Origin: Owenia fusiformis
Taxonomy: Eukaryota > Annelida > Polychaeta > Sabellida > Oweniidae
Reading direction: 5' to 3'
DNA: 64,000 nt
NCBI GenBank assembly: GCA_903813345.2
Contig: CAIIXF020000004.1
Span: forward strand, 10,734,196-10,798,195
Shown: piece by piece, positions 11,601-26,600 of the stretch
Layout: every line of letters begins with the position of its first letter
Position numbering within the stretch: the first letter of the stretch is position 1
The notes under the pieces: model-generated
The model's input: the letters and a program-made list of their open reading frames with translations, nothing else
Database searches by the model: none
What the model was told of the DNA's origin: nothing
Translations under genes and position numbers: made by a program

Positions 11601-14600
11601 TCACAAAGTTAAAAGCAAAAGAAGGACGGAAAGTATGGCATTATATTTCAGAGAGTTGTATGTTGGATTTTGGCTATTTTCTGAGGATTTTAAGGTGCAT
11701 ATGTAAGGCTAATACATTTCATCCAGGAAAATCACTCATAGAGATGATTAAAATGTTTCGAGTTTGAGACTGGGTAGATGGAAACAACCTTTCATCCCTC
11801 CTTTTTCAATTTTTATTGAATCGATATGTTGAGTTTAGAGACAAAGTTAAACCCCGACAAGACTCGGCCTTACTACTTATACGTAGAACTGGACAAACAA
11901 ATAACAATATAATGCTGTTGTTTTTTATATACAGTACTATGTTCCCTAAAACATACTTACCACTTCGAAAAAACTGTTTTTTCTGTACATTGAACCTAAA
12001 CTTGATAAGGTTACAATATCAACCCCAGTGCATATTAAAAAAATAATAATAACGAAAATGTCCGGAAATCGTCGGAGGACGCAACGTCCACGCCAGGGTC
12101 ATGCTAGCGTTAGGGAGCATGTCATACTCAAACTATACATACATTTAGTGACCCATTCTTTTAACATTAACCTAAATCCACTGTAACTAAGGCGATTTCG
12201 TGAACTGGTAATATAATGATCTGGGAAACACCCAATTAACTGCGTTAATTTTCATAAAATCTTTTTTTTATAAAATACCATTCAAGGATCAAGATAAATG
12301 AATTCCAAATCAAATGCATTAAATGTCCGGAAAATCTTTATCTAAAAATCTAAAATCTTTTTTTTTATAAAATACCATTTACCGGATTTTCTCGCATATA
12401 AGCCCTGGGCGTATAACTGAAAGAAGGGGTAATTTCGTCTGTTATTTTACCTCTTATTTTTCGCCCATGGGCGTATAAGTGTACTACTTTCGATTTTTGG
12501 CCCAGTGGGCGTTAAGGTGAGAAGAGCAGATGAATACCGTACCTACTGTTGTAGTCCTACCGCATGTTTTGTAAGAATTATAAAGGAAATGTCACCTACA
12601 ACCTTGGACTTAACGTTGAAACAAAGTAACAACAGAACGATCCACCGCTGCTACTTACATGACTTACGGCACAGCGTTGAACTTAATGTTAAAACAAAGT
12701 AACGACAGAACGATCTACCAGTGACAAAATACTCTTGAATTTATTGAAAAAAACATTAAATAGTCATTTTTTATACGCCCATGGGCGTATAAGCGTACTA
12801 CATTCGATTTTTGGCCCGTGGGCCTAAAGGATCTTGTACACCTGCCATTATGATCTCCCCATGAACAAAATGAATCATTTTAGGTGTGATATAAAGAATA
12901 CAATGTTACATAATACTTTGGAAAACATTTAAGCGTTTGGCCCCACATGGGCTGAGGTTGGGGTCATTAAGTTCAGCAAGGGTGTATTGACTTGACATTG
13001 GATGTGTTCTATTGACTTAACATGTGGATACCATCAGATTCCAATGGAGGCCATTGGTTTTTATTGATTTTCACAAAAATACCTAAAATACACTATGACC
13101 TGAATCGATTGCAAATTAAATAATTTCACAGTATGACACAAATGGTATTTCAGATCAGATGTGCAAATATAAAGTTTGCAATCGATTCAGGTCATACTTC
13201 AAATTAAAAGATTATTCATTTTTTTCATCATTTTTTTCCTACAAAATGGCTATAGAAAAATGCTTCAAAAGCAACTTTTACACTTATGAAATCCCATACA
13301 ACTTTGTAAATCCAAAGATTATACTGTTATGATTCATTAATTAATAACATATTTTGATAAGATGTAGGGATGTGTAGGATGCAAATGGATTTTGACAGAC
13401 ACAAAAAGACTTCCTGGTTTGGCATCTCTACCCCTGTACACTTTATGATTGAATATTGCCCTAAAAAGTGGCCCATTCATCAATACAGTGCTGAATATTA
13501 TAGGTCAACAAGATACTAGTGTACATATAAATGTAATAATAAAAGCAGTATATTTATTTTGAAAAATCAGATGAATTTATTTTTGTTCATGGGGAGATCA
13601 TAATGGCAGGTGTACAAGATCCTTTAGGGGGGCGTATATGCGAGAAAATCCGGAATTCCAAATCAAATGCATTTTCTAGAATAAGACTTCAAATCCCTTG
13701 ACTTTAATCCCTTCCAGTAAACAACCTTAATATCTTACCGTTTTCTCACATCAAAGAGGGCTCTGCCTGTCCTAGTTTCGCAAGTTTCATTTTGACCAAT
13801 CTGTGTATTACTTATTAGTTTTTTCGTCACTTCATTATTTGTTGTGTCTCTTGCATAAAATTCGAAATATGGGTTTCTATCATATCTAAATAAATATAAC
13901 AAAGATTTGTAATCGTATAAAATATTCAAGCCCAAATAAATATAACCAAATCAATTTAATTTTGGATTGTACTGTTTTCATGTTTGCATGACATGGGTTA
14001 ATCATAAATTTCCGGGCACTAAGTAATTTGATTGGCTTTTTCGGTTTACAGTTCTTTCAATATGTTACATATAATATGAGATGTTCTGATTATTATCAGG
14101 TACTCAACGCAGTGGATTAAAATTGATCAATTTGCATTCATAAAACAAATTGAGTGGATCATCACATTGCAGGCATGTCAAGTAAATCAATCAATCAAAA
14201 TGCCCATATTCACTTTAACATTGTCTTCACTACCAATTTACGGCTAATTATAACATACTCACTTTACCAGCGTCATTAGAACGGAGTCACGACCAATTAT
14301 AACTTTTTCTGTGACGTTGAGAAGTAATTGTTTTACTCTATCCATTTGATCATAAACTGAACAACTTTGATCTATTACCCAAAAGACATTCGTGCAAGCT
14401 GAAATAAAATGTTTTAAAATCAAGTACTAAAGCTTTGATTTTTAAGAAATTCAACTCTAAGGGTTTTCTTTAAAAAAAGATGACAAGTTCAGAATCAAAT
14501 AATTTGTCCAAATCCTTTAAAGATCCCGTTTCTCTATTATACTCATAGCACTTGCTAATGTTACCTTAACTTTCCTCAATAATAATTTTCAAATAATTCG

Positions 14601-17600
14601 ATCTTTTTTTGAGAATATGCTCGTTAAAACAGCTATTTTTGGGACAGTCAATATAATTTATTTCTAAAATGTGTTAATATCAAAGTTTCTTACATTTCTT
14701 CAGTGGGTCATGTAGATCATCAAAACGGGGATACCATTGTAACTCAAAATTCCGTGTTACCTCGCGTTCATTCAGGCTCTGTACGGGCCTACTGAGACCA
14801 TCAAGAGTTGGACTTCCATCGGATCCTTTAAGCCTTCGGAAAGCCTCAAACTAAAACTCCAAACATTTTAATTATGATATGAAGGACGATTATAGATTCA
14901 AATTGTCATTTAAAATTAACATAAAAAAGCCACATGGTGTACAGAATCGCACCCTTGAACAGAATACACTTTTCGGGATGAAAAATCCAAAAGTGCCACC
15001 TTAACATTTACCCAGAATGCCGAAAAACTAATCAGTTATAAACTTTCACACTAGGTAGAAACATCCCTGAGAATTTCAAATTAATCCCTCAAACGGTTTG
15101 GCTGGAAACCTGTAGACAAGCCTTGACAGACACGATTTTAGGATGAAAAATCCAAAATGGCCACCTTAACATTTACCAAGAATACCGAAAAACTAATCAA
15201 TTCTAAACTTTTATAGGTAGAAACATCCCTGAGAATTTCAAAAGAATCCCTCAAACGGTCTGGCTGGAAACCTGTAGACAAGCCTTGACAGACAAGATTT
15301 TAGGACGGAAAATCCAAAATGGCCGTCTTAACATTTACCCAGAATGCCGAAAAACGAATCAGTTCTAAACTTTCAAAGGTAGAAACATCCCTGAGAATTT
15401 CAAATGAATCCCTCAAACGGTTTGGCTGGAAACCTGTAGACAAGCCTTGACAGACAAGAATTTAGGACGGAAAATCCAAAATGGCCGCCTTAACATTTAC
15501 CCAGAATGCCGAAAAACTAATCAATTCTTAACTTTCATGGGTAGAAACATCCCTGAGAATTTCAAATGAATCCCTGAAACGGTTTGGCTGGAAACCTGTA
15601 GACAAGCCTTCAAAAACAAGATTTTAGGATGGAAAATCCAAAATGACCGCCTTAACGTTTACCCAGAATGCCGAAAAACTAATCAGTTCTAAACTATCAC
15701 AGTCTGAAACATCCCTAAGAATTTAAATTGAATCCCTCAAACGGTTTGGCTGGAAACCCGTAGACAAGATTACTCGGGACGCCGGCCTGCCGGGCAAACT
15801 GATTACAATATAGCACCTAAGGGTGCGATAAATATGAAGCAAGTCTCTATCATTAAATTTGAAGAAATAAAATCTGAAAGAACCATTCACCTGAATATCG
15901 GCTATAAATCTATTTTCCTTAAATACGATTCGAAGAATACCTTCATCACAGGATGGTGAAGAGAGACTTCCGTTGTATCGATAATATCTGTAATAATATA
16001 GTTATTAACGGATACTTCGGAAAGTTGTGAACCCCTCAAATCCACTGTACTATTGCAATGAATATACATGTATCATGATTTAGAAATAAGATTTAGGAAC
16101 ACAAGGGTTCTCGGATGATCTTGATTTGACTTTGCGGTACAGAAATGTTAATTTAACTGTGGCTCCAAAAATAATTAAAAGGATTATAGGCCATCTTAAA
16201 AAGATTTAAAGAAATGGCCTCCGTTATTCGCACTAAATATATCCTTTGAATCATACTTATCTCATTTTCCCCGCCGATTCAAATTTACCTAGCCTATTAA
16301 CTTTTTTATCATCGAATTTGCCACTGACATTGATCGTATTCCTTTTATATTTGACTCTATGTATAGACCAATCAAACTAATGAAACAATAAACAAATTGC
16401 AATAGCTTTCAAATTAGGTTAGTTGATTACATGAATTAACCTTGAGATGCACACTAAAAATCTACCAAAATTAAAAATGATGGAACAATTTAAAAAAAAT
16501 AATCAAATACACCCCCTACCCCACCCCCTTCAATTTATGAGTGTATTACTAAAAATACATATTTCTTAAAGTCGAGGTCTTATTTCTACATACTTTAGCT
16601 TGACCACGACTGGATATTGTTTTTCCGAGATAATAAAATTGTTTTAAGAAAAATATCATTTGTCTTCTTTTTAACCCTTACAAACCCAGAAAAAAACAGA
16701 AAAAACTTAAATTACACATATACTAATTGAAAGGTGTGTTTTTTATTACTTGAACCTTCTAGAAAATGTTCTATGATTTATAAAGATGGACCAGCATTAT
16801 AAACTTATTATTCCCATGTAATATTGAAATGATAAGTTTATTGAGTCTTGAGAAATATATTTCTTGATACCGTGTGGTTAGGCTACTAGAATGAAGGACA
16901 GAAAATGCGATTTATACAAACGAGAAGAAAGGGAAGAATAAGGTAATGTTGGCGTTTCATATTTCTTGTCACCACGATTCAAGGAAAACCACTTTATGGA
17001 TTTAGTTCAAATTTTAACACTTATTACATAAAAGAGGGTTCTAGAGTTGATTAACTTTCGGTGGCCATCTTGAATTATGGTGGCCATCTTGTAAGTTTTG
17101 AAGATAAATATTATCATCACGATTTGAGGAAAGCCGATCAATGGATTTATTTAAAATTTCTTCATATGTTACATTGTAGGAAGTACAAGAGATGATAATA
17201 TTTTCAGCAGCCATCTTGTTTTCTGGCGGCAATTTTGGAAGTTTTTTTAATCTTGCCGTCACTATTCCAGGAAAACCACTGGCCGGAATTACATCAAATT
17301 TAACATATGTAATTACATGATGAGATGTTCTACAGCTGGTTAAACATTATGGTTGCCATCTAGCTTTCTGGGTAAACAAGCCCTTACTGTTATTTTTTGG
17401 GTACTATATTGTTTATCCTGTGCCTTGTTCTACATAGTACTCATATATTTAGACACATTGTTGATTGGTATGGTAAAAGTTACTATAAGACTATGACTGC
17501 AATATGTAAGCACGAGTGCTGAAGGGTACGGACCGAAAAATGATCAGGACACAATAAGAAAAATAAAACATTTAAGTATACATCAATCAGATGACACCCC

Positions 17601-20600
17601 AACTTTCTCAAACCATAAAAATGTACATTTGAGGTTCCGACATTTTGTTAACAAACAAACCATTTCGGTAATCAGCTTAATCGAGTGGATCACCAGTGAG
17701 ATACACTGAATACAATATTAATTAAATTTACTGAAAGCACATTAATCGATGAAAACATGCCATATTATATACCGGTGGAAAGGGGGTTTACTCATCTTTA
17801 ATTTGGTAATTCATAAGTTCAAATCAATTATAACGTCTATCAACTAGCGCCAATAATATAAATGGCGCCATTTTCGTTCCAAAACGGGTTTTGCAAAACT
17901 TGCAAAAACACGTTTTTTGTCAACTTTATTTACATAAACAGAGCATTATTTTGTCCACCATCTTGATCAATTGTAGAGCTAAATTTTTGCCTTAGCTGGT
18001 CAATACCACCATTGATATGCTGTTGAGACAATGAATTTCACTTCAGAACAATTCTGTCCTCGCATATTTATGGTACACCAATTTTGTTAGTTCTCCCCAT
18101 ACGTGGTAGTAACAGACGTTGGGCGATCAGGTAATCTAGGGATTTGACACTCTTGTGGGATCTATTGCTTGGAGCCCGATCTTGTTGAAAATGTAATAAT
18201 TTAAAGAATGATCTCATATTTAAGTGGTCAAAAAACAACATCATTGGATCATCTCATGGTGTACCATGACCTGACATTTATTTAGTCCCTTGAGGATAGG
18301 TTGTTGAGAAGTGAAACCCATCGTCTCAACAGCATATTAATAATGCTATTAACCAGTTTTGGCTAACATTGAGGACTATAATTGATCAAAATAGTGGACA
18401 TATTGAACGTCTGTTTATGTAAATAAAGTTGACAAAAACTTGATTTTTGTAATTTTTGGAAAACCCATTTTGAAACTATGAAGGACCCACGGTCCTGTGC
18501 TCACACAGTTTGGAACCTTCAGAGGAATGTATATCCTGACTTTCAAACAAAAAATTGATTTGGATTTGTAGTCTCGAACTTTGAGAAACTTAGATGGCAC
18601 AGTTGTGTGACCTAGTTTGATGACCTTTGACCTTGAAAAGTTACTTATTCAGAGCTCAGTAAGGTATTTTGTGATTAAGCTGATCAAAATTTACATCCAA
18701 AAATCAATTTGAAATCTCAACTTTTTTTACCTTTCCAAGGTCACTGAAGGTCAAGTAAAGGTCAAATCCTAAATCTGATGTCAGATTTGAACTCCTGGCA
18801 ACTTGTAGATGATTTTCAAAAAAGAATTGGTCAAATTCAAGCAAGTTGAAAAATAACTTATTTTTCTTTTTTTGACGTCAAATATCTCAAAAACGGTAAA
18901 CATTTGATGCTGGCATATATTGAGCAATATGTAAGGAATGCTTAAAGCTAGTAGTGATGTAATTTATTGCAAGAAATTATCAAGTATAAGGCAAACTTTA
19001 AGAAACTTGTCAATCCCAAAACCTGCCATTGACGTTACATGTATACATGACAACGTTTCCTGATAATGAGTCCTACTTTTTGTCAAATTTTATAGAGTAA
19101 ACACCAAAAACTGTAATTCCAAGAGCTTTGAAATCTTCAGAGGACATAAGTTGCATATACAGCATCTACTAAAAGTTATTTGAAAGATCTGCTTCAACAA
19201 AGTGTCTAGTATTTACAGAAAATTTGACTTTTTGACGTCAAAATCCGCAATTTCTCTGAAACCGGGCGAACTTGGGAAATGGCGATGATAGGTCAAATAG
19301 GCATTATGGATTTGCATAAAATGAATGTGGATATGACTCAATCCGAATAGCAGTTTGAATTTGTGCGGCCAATGTTGACGGACGGACCAACAGACTGACG
19401 GACGCCTGGTCAATCCCATAGGCTCACTGTGTGAGCCAAAAATTACGTCATTTATATTATTGACAGACATTATAATAAATCTCAACTTATGATATACCAA
19501 ATTGAGGATAAGTAAATTCCCTATCCACAGGTATATATTGACATTTTTCTATCAAGAAAAACAATATCTATTTTTGAAATACGAGTATCCCCATTTTGGA
19601 CCACCCTGTCCTTTTGAAATATGTGCGGTAAGTAAGCCAAAAACAAAAAATCCAAAATGCAACGTTTGAGGTGTCAAAATAATGGCAAATTTCTGAAGTC
19701 AGAATTCAAATCCGACTTCCCGTTGTGATTCTTTGATGTTTTGAAATCTCGAAAAGTGCATATGATGAAATCCTCTTTTTCGAAATTCAATGGTGCGAAC
19801 TTGGTCAGCAACCAACTAAGCTACTAATTTAGCTTCTTACACAGCTACCTACTAAGCTTGTTACTTAGCTACCTATATCATATGTAAAGTGTACATAATA
19901 TTTAATCAGATTTCAAGTACACAATGGTGAGTACTGGTCTCGATTTGCAAAGTGATTTGAAAATAAGTGAAGGCCTACCCCTATTTTTCATTTTCATTTT
20001 TCATTTTTTAAATGACTTTTTATATATTTATATCATATATTTGATTTTTTCTTCAAGTCCTCAGGGGCTAGTGATCTAAATTCTCCCAAAGATTTAAACA
20101 TAAGTGAAGCGAATAAAAGTCTATCTCTAATTTTTTTAACATTTTCGAAAGTTATGGTTTTTTCTCAACAACTAATAAATGTACAATTATCTTGCTTTGC
20201 AAACATATAGGGTACACAACAAGGTACAAATTGGACTTTTGATACACGGTTTATTACTTTTGAAATATAATTGTGTTCACGTAAATTACTGTGTGCATTT
20301 AATGCAAAATTTCAGATGAATAAGGGTTCAAAACATTCACTCTTAATTCCAAAGTTAAAGAGATACACAGATGGGATTTCGTATTATATATATCACGGTG
20401 TATAACCCAAACGCTCCTACATGCACGACGGAGCGTTTCATTTACGCGGAAACGCTCCGAAGAGAAATAAAATGGCGGCTAATGAAGATTCCACTATGAC
20501 CGTAAGTATTGTTTCTCTCGTTTCTCTTACATATCATATGTTATGGTGAAATATTATGTACCATTCGATGAACAATACCGTGAGCAAAGATCTTATTTAT

Positions 20601-23600
20601 TCAACTTCTGGTGGTAAACTGTTATTTGCTTGATCAAAGCTCCGTAGTGTAGATCGAACGAATCTGAAGATGACGATTTGACCACAAATTACGAATTAAA
20701 CTAGTATTTCTATGAAAACGTTAATATTTCTGTTAAAGTAGTAGATCACAAACCTGTATATTCTCATTTCTTAAAATCCCAGTCCAAATCCATTACTTGT
20801 TCTCAAGAAATCGATTGTTTTCCTCGAAACGCTCCGTCGATTTAGAACACAATTTTAGAAACGCTCTTACCATTTTGTTTTGATATCATTTTCAGATTAT
20901 TAGAGAAGAGTTCCGAATCGAATCTATCCTTCAAAAACGTGTTGTACTTGTTAGGCAAATTGAAACATCTGAACCTGGTGGTGCTAAACGTGCAACTAGC
21001 TGATTTAAGCCTACATTAGATGATGTCATGCCTACATGTGTGCTAGATCATAAAACTATAGAAAAAAACGAAAATTATTATGTTAATTAATCTTTCTTCT
21101 TTTGATGTCAAGGGGTATAATAGATCTTAATTTCTTTCTCTTCCTGAAAAGGAAAGGCAAGCTATATATTTCCTAAACAGATCTAGACTACCGGAGCGTT
21201 TCCAGTTCACTGTGTTAACCAGATCGGAGCGTTTCTTGAATATGAGAATGTCATCATTTTTAAGACTGGATTTTCGGTCATCAAATCACTATTACGATAA
21301 TGTATGGTGCGTTGAAGCAATGGAATTTGACTAAAATATACGTTGGTGCTCTAATCTTGGCTCAACTAATCACATGTATCGACAAAATGGGTTTTGACCG
21401 GTAGAATGACAAATACGTTTTTGGATTTCGTTAACTTTACTGCTTCGTACAGCTCTTCCTAATTGCTTCAAACGTCAACAGCCAGCCAAGTACAACATGA
21501 ATATCACACCCATCGAATGGTATACTCGAAATATGTAACTCATACCTCTTGTTCCCATTATTGAGGAAATCGTCAGACGGCTCATCATTCCCGCCAGCCA
21601 GTTTTCCTACTCTGGAGCGTTTCTTTGTTTAATTTCAGTAATGAAACGCTCCGTCGTGCATGTAGGAGCGTTTGGGTTATACACCGTGTATATATATATC
21701 TTTTATTGACCCTTTAGATGTCATATCATGACATATTAGTCACTAAGGTAGAGCAGTTCTTTCCATTGTCGAGTTGAAGAACTGGTATCTTTATCCTGGC
21801 TAGAACCATAGACAATTCTAGCCAGCGCCAGCCTTTTATCGAGTTAGCAGCACTCTACACTGCGTGAAATATGGGATTCCAACTCTTGACACGTCTAGAA
21901 ACTGGTCTTTACACGCCGGGTTTCTAGACGTGCCAATTATTTACACCTCTTGACACGCGATGAATTCAACTCTTTACACCTCTTTGCACTTCTTGGCACA
22001 CGCAGTGCAAAGACGTGTAAAGACCATGTCAAAAAGTCTTTACACGCCCTGTGACAATAAATGGAATCTCTTGACACGCTCTTGGCACACTGAACAACAT
22101 AATTATGTGTAAACAACTAACCCAATTACCAATAGCAATACATACAGTATTTTAACGATTGCAAGTATTTTCTCTGATACTTTTAATTGATATATTTTTA
22201 ATCATTCTTTCGCAGACTGTTTGGAACAAGTACATGTAGCAAATATTAAACAGACTATTTTGTATGTACGCTGACACATTGACTTATTTAAACATTTTGG
22301 CAATTTCATGCCGCCTTTTGAAAATATAAATCAGTTACAGGCAATGCTAATCGACGCATTGATCCTAAAGGAAATACATATCATGATAAGAAAAAGAAAG
22401 GCGTTTCAAGGATAAAACGTGCAATAAACTTTGAAAACACTGATACATCAGGCCTATTTATATATTTATTTTGTATTAGCTTAATATAAAGATAACCTTA
22501 CTTTTCGATGAGTATTTGGATTTCGGAGTAATTTGTTTCAAGTTAAGTCAATACAAATTATCGCCGACTTAACTTGTGACCATACATATGATAAATGAGG
22601 GGCATTTTAATACACAATTGGGCAAAACAAGCATATTCAATCGAATGTACCATTCTCTCTACTGTTTTTTCCCAGCCTATCCATAAACAGACAGGTACAA
22701 GTTATCATAGTTTTCGCAACATCTAATTCTATGATCAATTGCTAGACACAGCAAATATACTAATTAATTGTCTGATTGTGATTCGGGAACGTAGGGTTTT
22801 TACATAAACAGGATACTTGGCTGTACATAGCCTGAGAACACTGGATTGACCCCCCCCCCCAATCGACGCCTAGGCGCTGCTTATGTTTTAATAAGAAACA
22901 TTCCCTTGTAAAGAATTATCGGGATATGAATTGATACAAGGTCAAGTATTCTGCCCCTTTTGTGTGATAAAAATATGTATTTAAATGGTGCTTTAACTTT
23001 TTGAACAAAGAAATGAAATAATCGCACTGAATGTCTCAACATAAATCAGTGATGTTTAATTAATAAATGACACTATTATGTCAGTCTACGCACTTCATGG
23101 ACATGGACGGGGGGGGGTGAGTTACCCATTCTAAAATGGTTAAATTTTGTATTAAAGAGTAATCAATAGGTCGTGAACTCCGATTGATAACCAACTGCAG
23201 CATACTGCTTAATTTGTTTGACTATTGATATTAACAAGACACACAGTGATAAATATCGCACTTTGAAGAGCAAACTGGCCACCATGCAATTTACCCAGCA
23301 TGGCCAAAACCTAATCAGACCTTGGCACTAGTCTGCTCTTGCATCTGTAAACATTTCAAGTTGACAAGGTTAGCGGTTTTCCTGCAATTTTGATGACAAG
23401 AATTTATTTGTAGTCTGGAACTTTGGGAAAATTTAGATAACATCGTTTGTGACCTAATTTGATGACCTTCGACCTTGAAAATTTAACTTTTTCAGACCTC
23501 AGTAGGTGTTTTGTAATTAAGCTGACCTAAATTTAAATCCAAAATATCAATTTAGAAAATCAACTTTTTTGACCTTTTCAAGGTCACTGAAGGTGAATGA

Positions 23601-26600
23601 AAGGTCAAATCTGAAATCTAAGGTCAGATTTCAACTTCTGAGAACTTGTAGATGTTTTTAAAAAAAAAATTTGGTCAATTTGGAGCAAGTTGAAAAATTC
23701 AAAATGGCCGCCAAATTGAAAAATTCAAAATGGCCACCATGTAATTCAGCCAGCATACCCAAAACCTAATCAGATCTTGGCAAAAGTCTGCTCTTGCATC
23801 TGTAAAAATTTCAAGTTGAACGGATAAGTGGTTTTCCTGGAATTTTGATGACAAGATTTGTTGAAAAATTTAAAATGGCCGCCACATAGTTTACCCAGCA
23901 TGCCCTAAACCTAATCAGATCTTGGCACTTGTCTGCTATTGCATGTGTAAAAATTTCAAGTTGAACAGGTTAGCGGTTTTCTTGGAATTTTGATGACAAG
24001 AATTGATTTGTATTCTCAAACTTTGAGAAACTTGGATAACATCATTTGTGACCTAGTTTAATGACCTTGACCTTCGACCTTGAAAATTTAACTTTTTCAG
24101 ACCTCAGTAGGTGTTTTGTAATTAAGCTGACCTAAATTTAAATCCAAAATATCAATTTAGAAAATCAACTTTTTTGACATTTTCAAGGTCACTAAAGGTT
24201 AATGAAAGGTCAAATCTGAAATCTAAGGTCAGATTTGAACTTCTGAGAATTTGTAGATGTTTTTTTTAAAAAAATTGGGTCAATTTGGAGCAAGTTGAAA
24301 AATTCAAAATGGCCGCCAAATTGAAAAATTCAAAATGGCCACCATGTAATTCAGCCAGCATACCAAAAACCTAATCAGATCTTGGCAATAGTCTGCTCTT
24401 GCATCTGTAAAAATTTCAAGTTGAACGGATAAGTGGTTTTCCTGGAATTTTGATGACAAGATTTGTTGAAAAATTCAAAATGGCCGCCACGTAGTTCACC
24501 CTGCATGCCCTTAACCTAATCAGATCTTGGTACTAGTCTGCTCTTGCATCTGTAAAAATTTCAAGTTGAACAGGTAAGCAGTTATCCTGGAAATTTGATG
24601 ACAAGATTTGGTTTATGTCCCGCACGCCCGCACACCCGCACGCCCGCCCGCCCAACAGCACAAGACGACGGCAATATAGCACTTTTTCAAAGTGCGATAA
24701 AAAGGAGTGCAAGTGAATTTATGATATTGATAGAGGTACATTGTATTGGTATTAATATAATAATGATATTGGGGACCATAAACCACTTTGTTTCGCAAGT
24801 AGCTTTAGGATCGCGGTTTTATCTTCACATGTTGCCCTTTGTGCAATTCGAAAATGAAATATTTTAATCTATAATTTATATACCATTTGCAAAATAAATG
24901 TAATTAAGAGACATGGGGGAGGGGGGGGGGTTAACGGCCAGAATTTGGAATGTCCCGAGTCTGCATCTGTTTTTCATGCTTCCGATCCACCTTTGGGATA
25001 GAGAGAATAGATGTAGATTTGTAATTTGGGGGGGGGGTGGCATTAAATGTGTTCTCATACAAACTAAAATAAACCCCAAAAAGCCATATCAAATGTCCAA
25101 ACACAAGACCAATGCCATGTCAAACATCCAAATATAGAACCAATGCCATACCCCCGGGTACCAAATATCCAGAATATAAGACCAAGGCCATTCGAAATAT
25201 CGAATGCCCCGAGAAGAAGGCAGATCTTTGAGTAAAATGACCATAAAACAACCTCAAATGAAGGATATGTGTAACAACTAGACCAATGCCCCGGGACCAA
25301 TGCCGTACCACAATTGAGGGGTAACATATTTTCCACACCGATTCTTATACCTGAAAATGGAAAAATCTGTCTTAAAATGTGGGTCCATTGGCTTGACATA
25401 CCAAATGTAAAAAAGGTACCCCACCTGAGCCGAGTGTGAACCCCCGGGGTGAATGGTGAACACACGGGGCAAGGAATTCTTCGATTTTGATTCAAGTAAT
25501 TTTTTTATAAAATTCATACTCATGTTAATAGCGGACGCCTTGGCCAAATAATCTTTCAAATCATGCACTTTCCAAGTGATTTTGTAGCAAAATTGTGATA
25601 ATATATGAACCCCTTGGAATTATTCAAAGACGGACCCCCGCCAGCCCATCCCCCATTCTTACCTATGCTAAACACTAAGATAAACATATAGAATGGTATC
25701 TTACACTTTTTTCTAAATGTTGATATCCAAAAAACATATCTTTTTGGTTTATCAACACATACCGCTCACAATATAACAAGTATACAGATTGTAACATAGA
25801 TAAGCGAATTGGGGAAAATTACAATCCCTTTGATCAAATTATCATAAGATTTAATCTCCAGCTGAGGTGCAATCAAAATGTTGATACACATAATTAGCAG
25901 TCAGAAAGATGCTCTTACCACTGTAGTTTTCAATATTCCCTTTGTTGTAACATCTTATTTCAAAAGAATGGATATTGATGGTTGTATGGAAGTATTCATA
26001 TCAAACATTCACATTATAGTTTACAGTGGAATTCCCTCCATAAATGCAACATATTTACCATTTAAGATTTCATATTGGACTTTCCGCATAATGATAAAAT
26101 GTTGACGATATAGTTTTCGATAAAACCCCAGGGCCGTAGCCAGCTTTCAGTCGGGGGGAGGGGTGATGCAATCACCAAAATATTTTAGGTTTTCAGTCGG
26201 GGGGTGCGATCGTGACATAAATGAGGCAAAAAAAATTTGTTTTGAATTTTTACGAAAATGATGCAACTTCCTTCAAACCTGAGCTAGAAGCTTCAAACAA
26301 AAAATCAATTTAATGCTCTTTTCTTCCTCTACCTTATGGTACCTTTTATTGCTTGTAGGAGGGGGTGCGAACCCACCGCTTCTCCTCGTTACGCTTATAA
26401 ACCCAATAACGTATTCCCAAGGAATCGACTTTATTAATTTATATGTGAAAAATGAGCTTGCATTTACAAATTGCATCGTATGCAAACCTTCCCCTGACCG
26501 ACCCGGTCATGTTTATGTCTTTTGAATGATGTCTACCCCTTGATGCATGCATCCTTTAATAAGTGGTGTTAAGAATATTGGTGTAGGCCCTGGTGAAGGG

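Noticed and set aside
14946-15829. CRISPR-like regular array
   Set aside because: The 162-bp units are contiguous long repeats without short constant repeats and variable spacers, in an animal intron.
25064-25495. 143-codon minus-strand ORF
   Set aside because: The peptide follows the degenerate ACCAATGCCAT repeat and has no domain or splice context.
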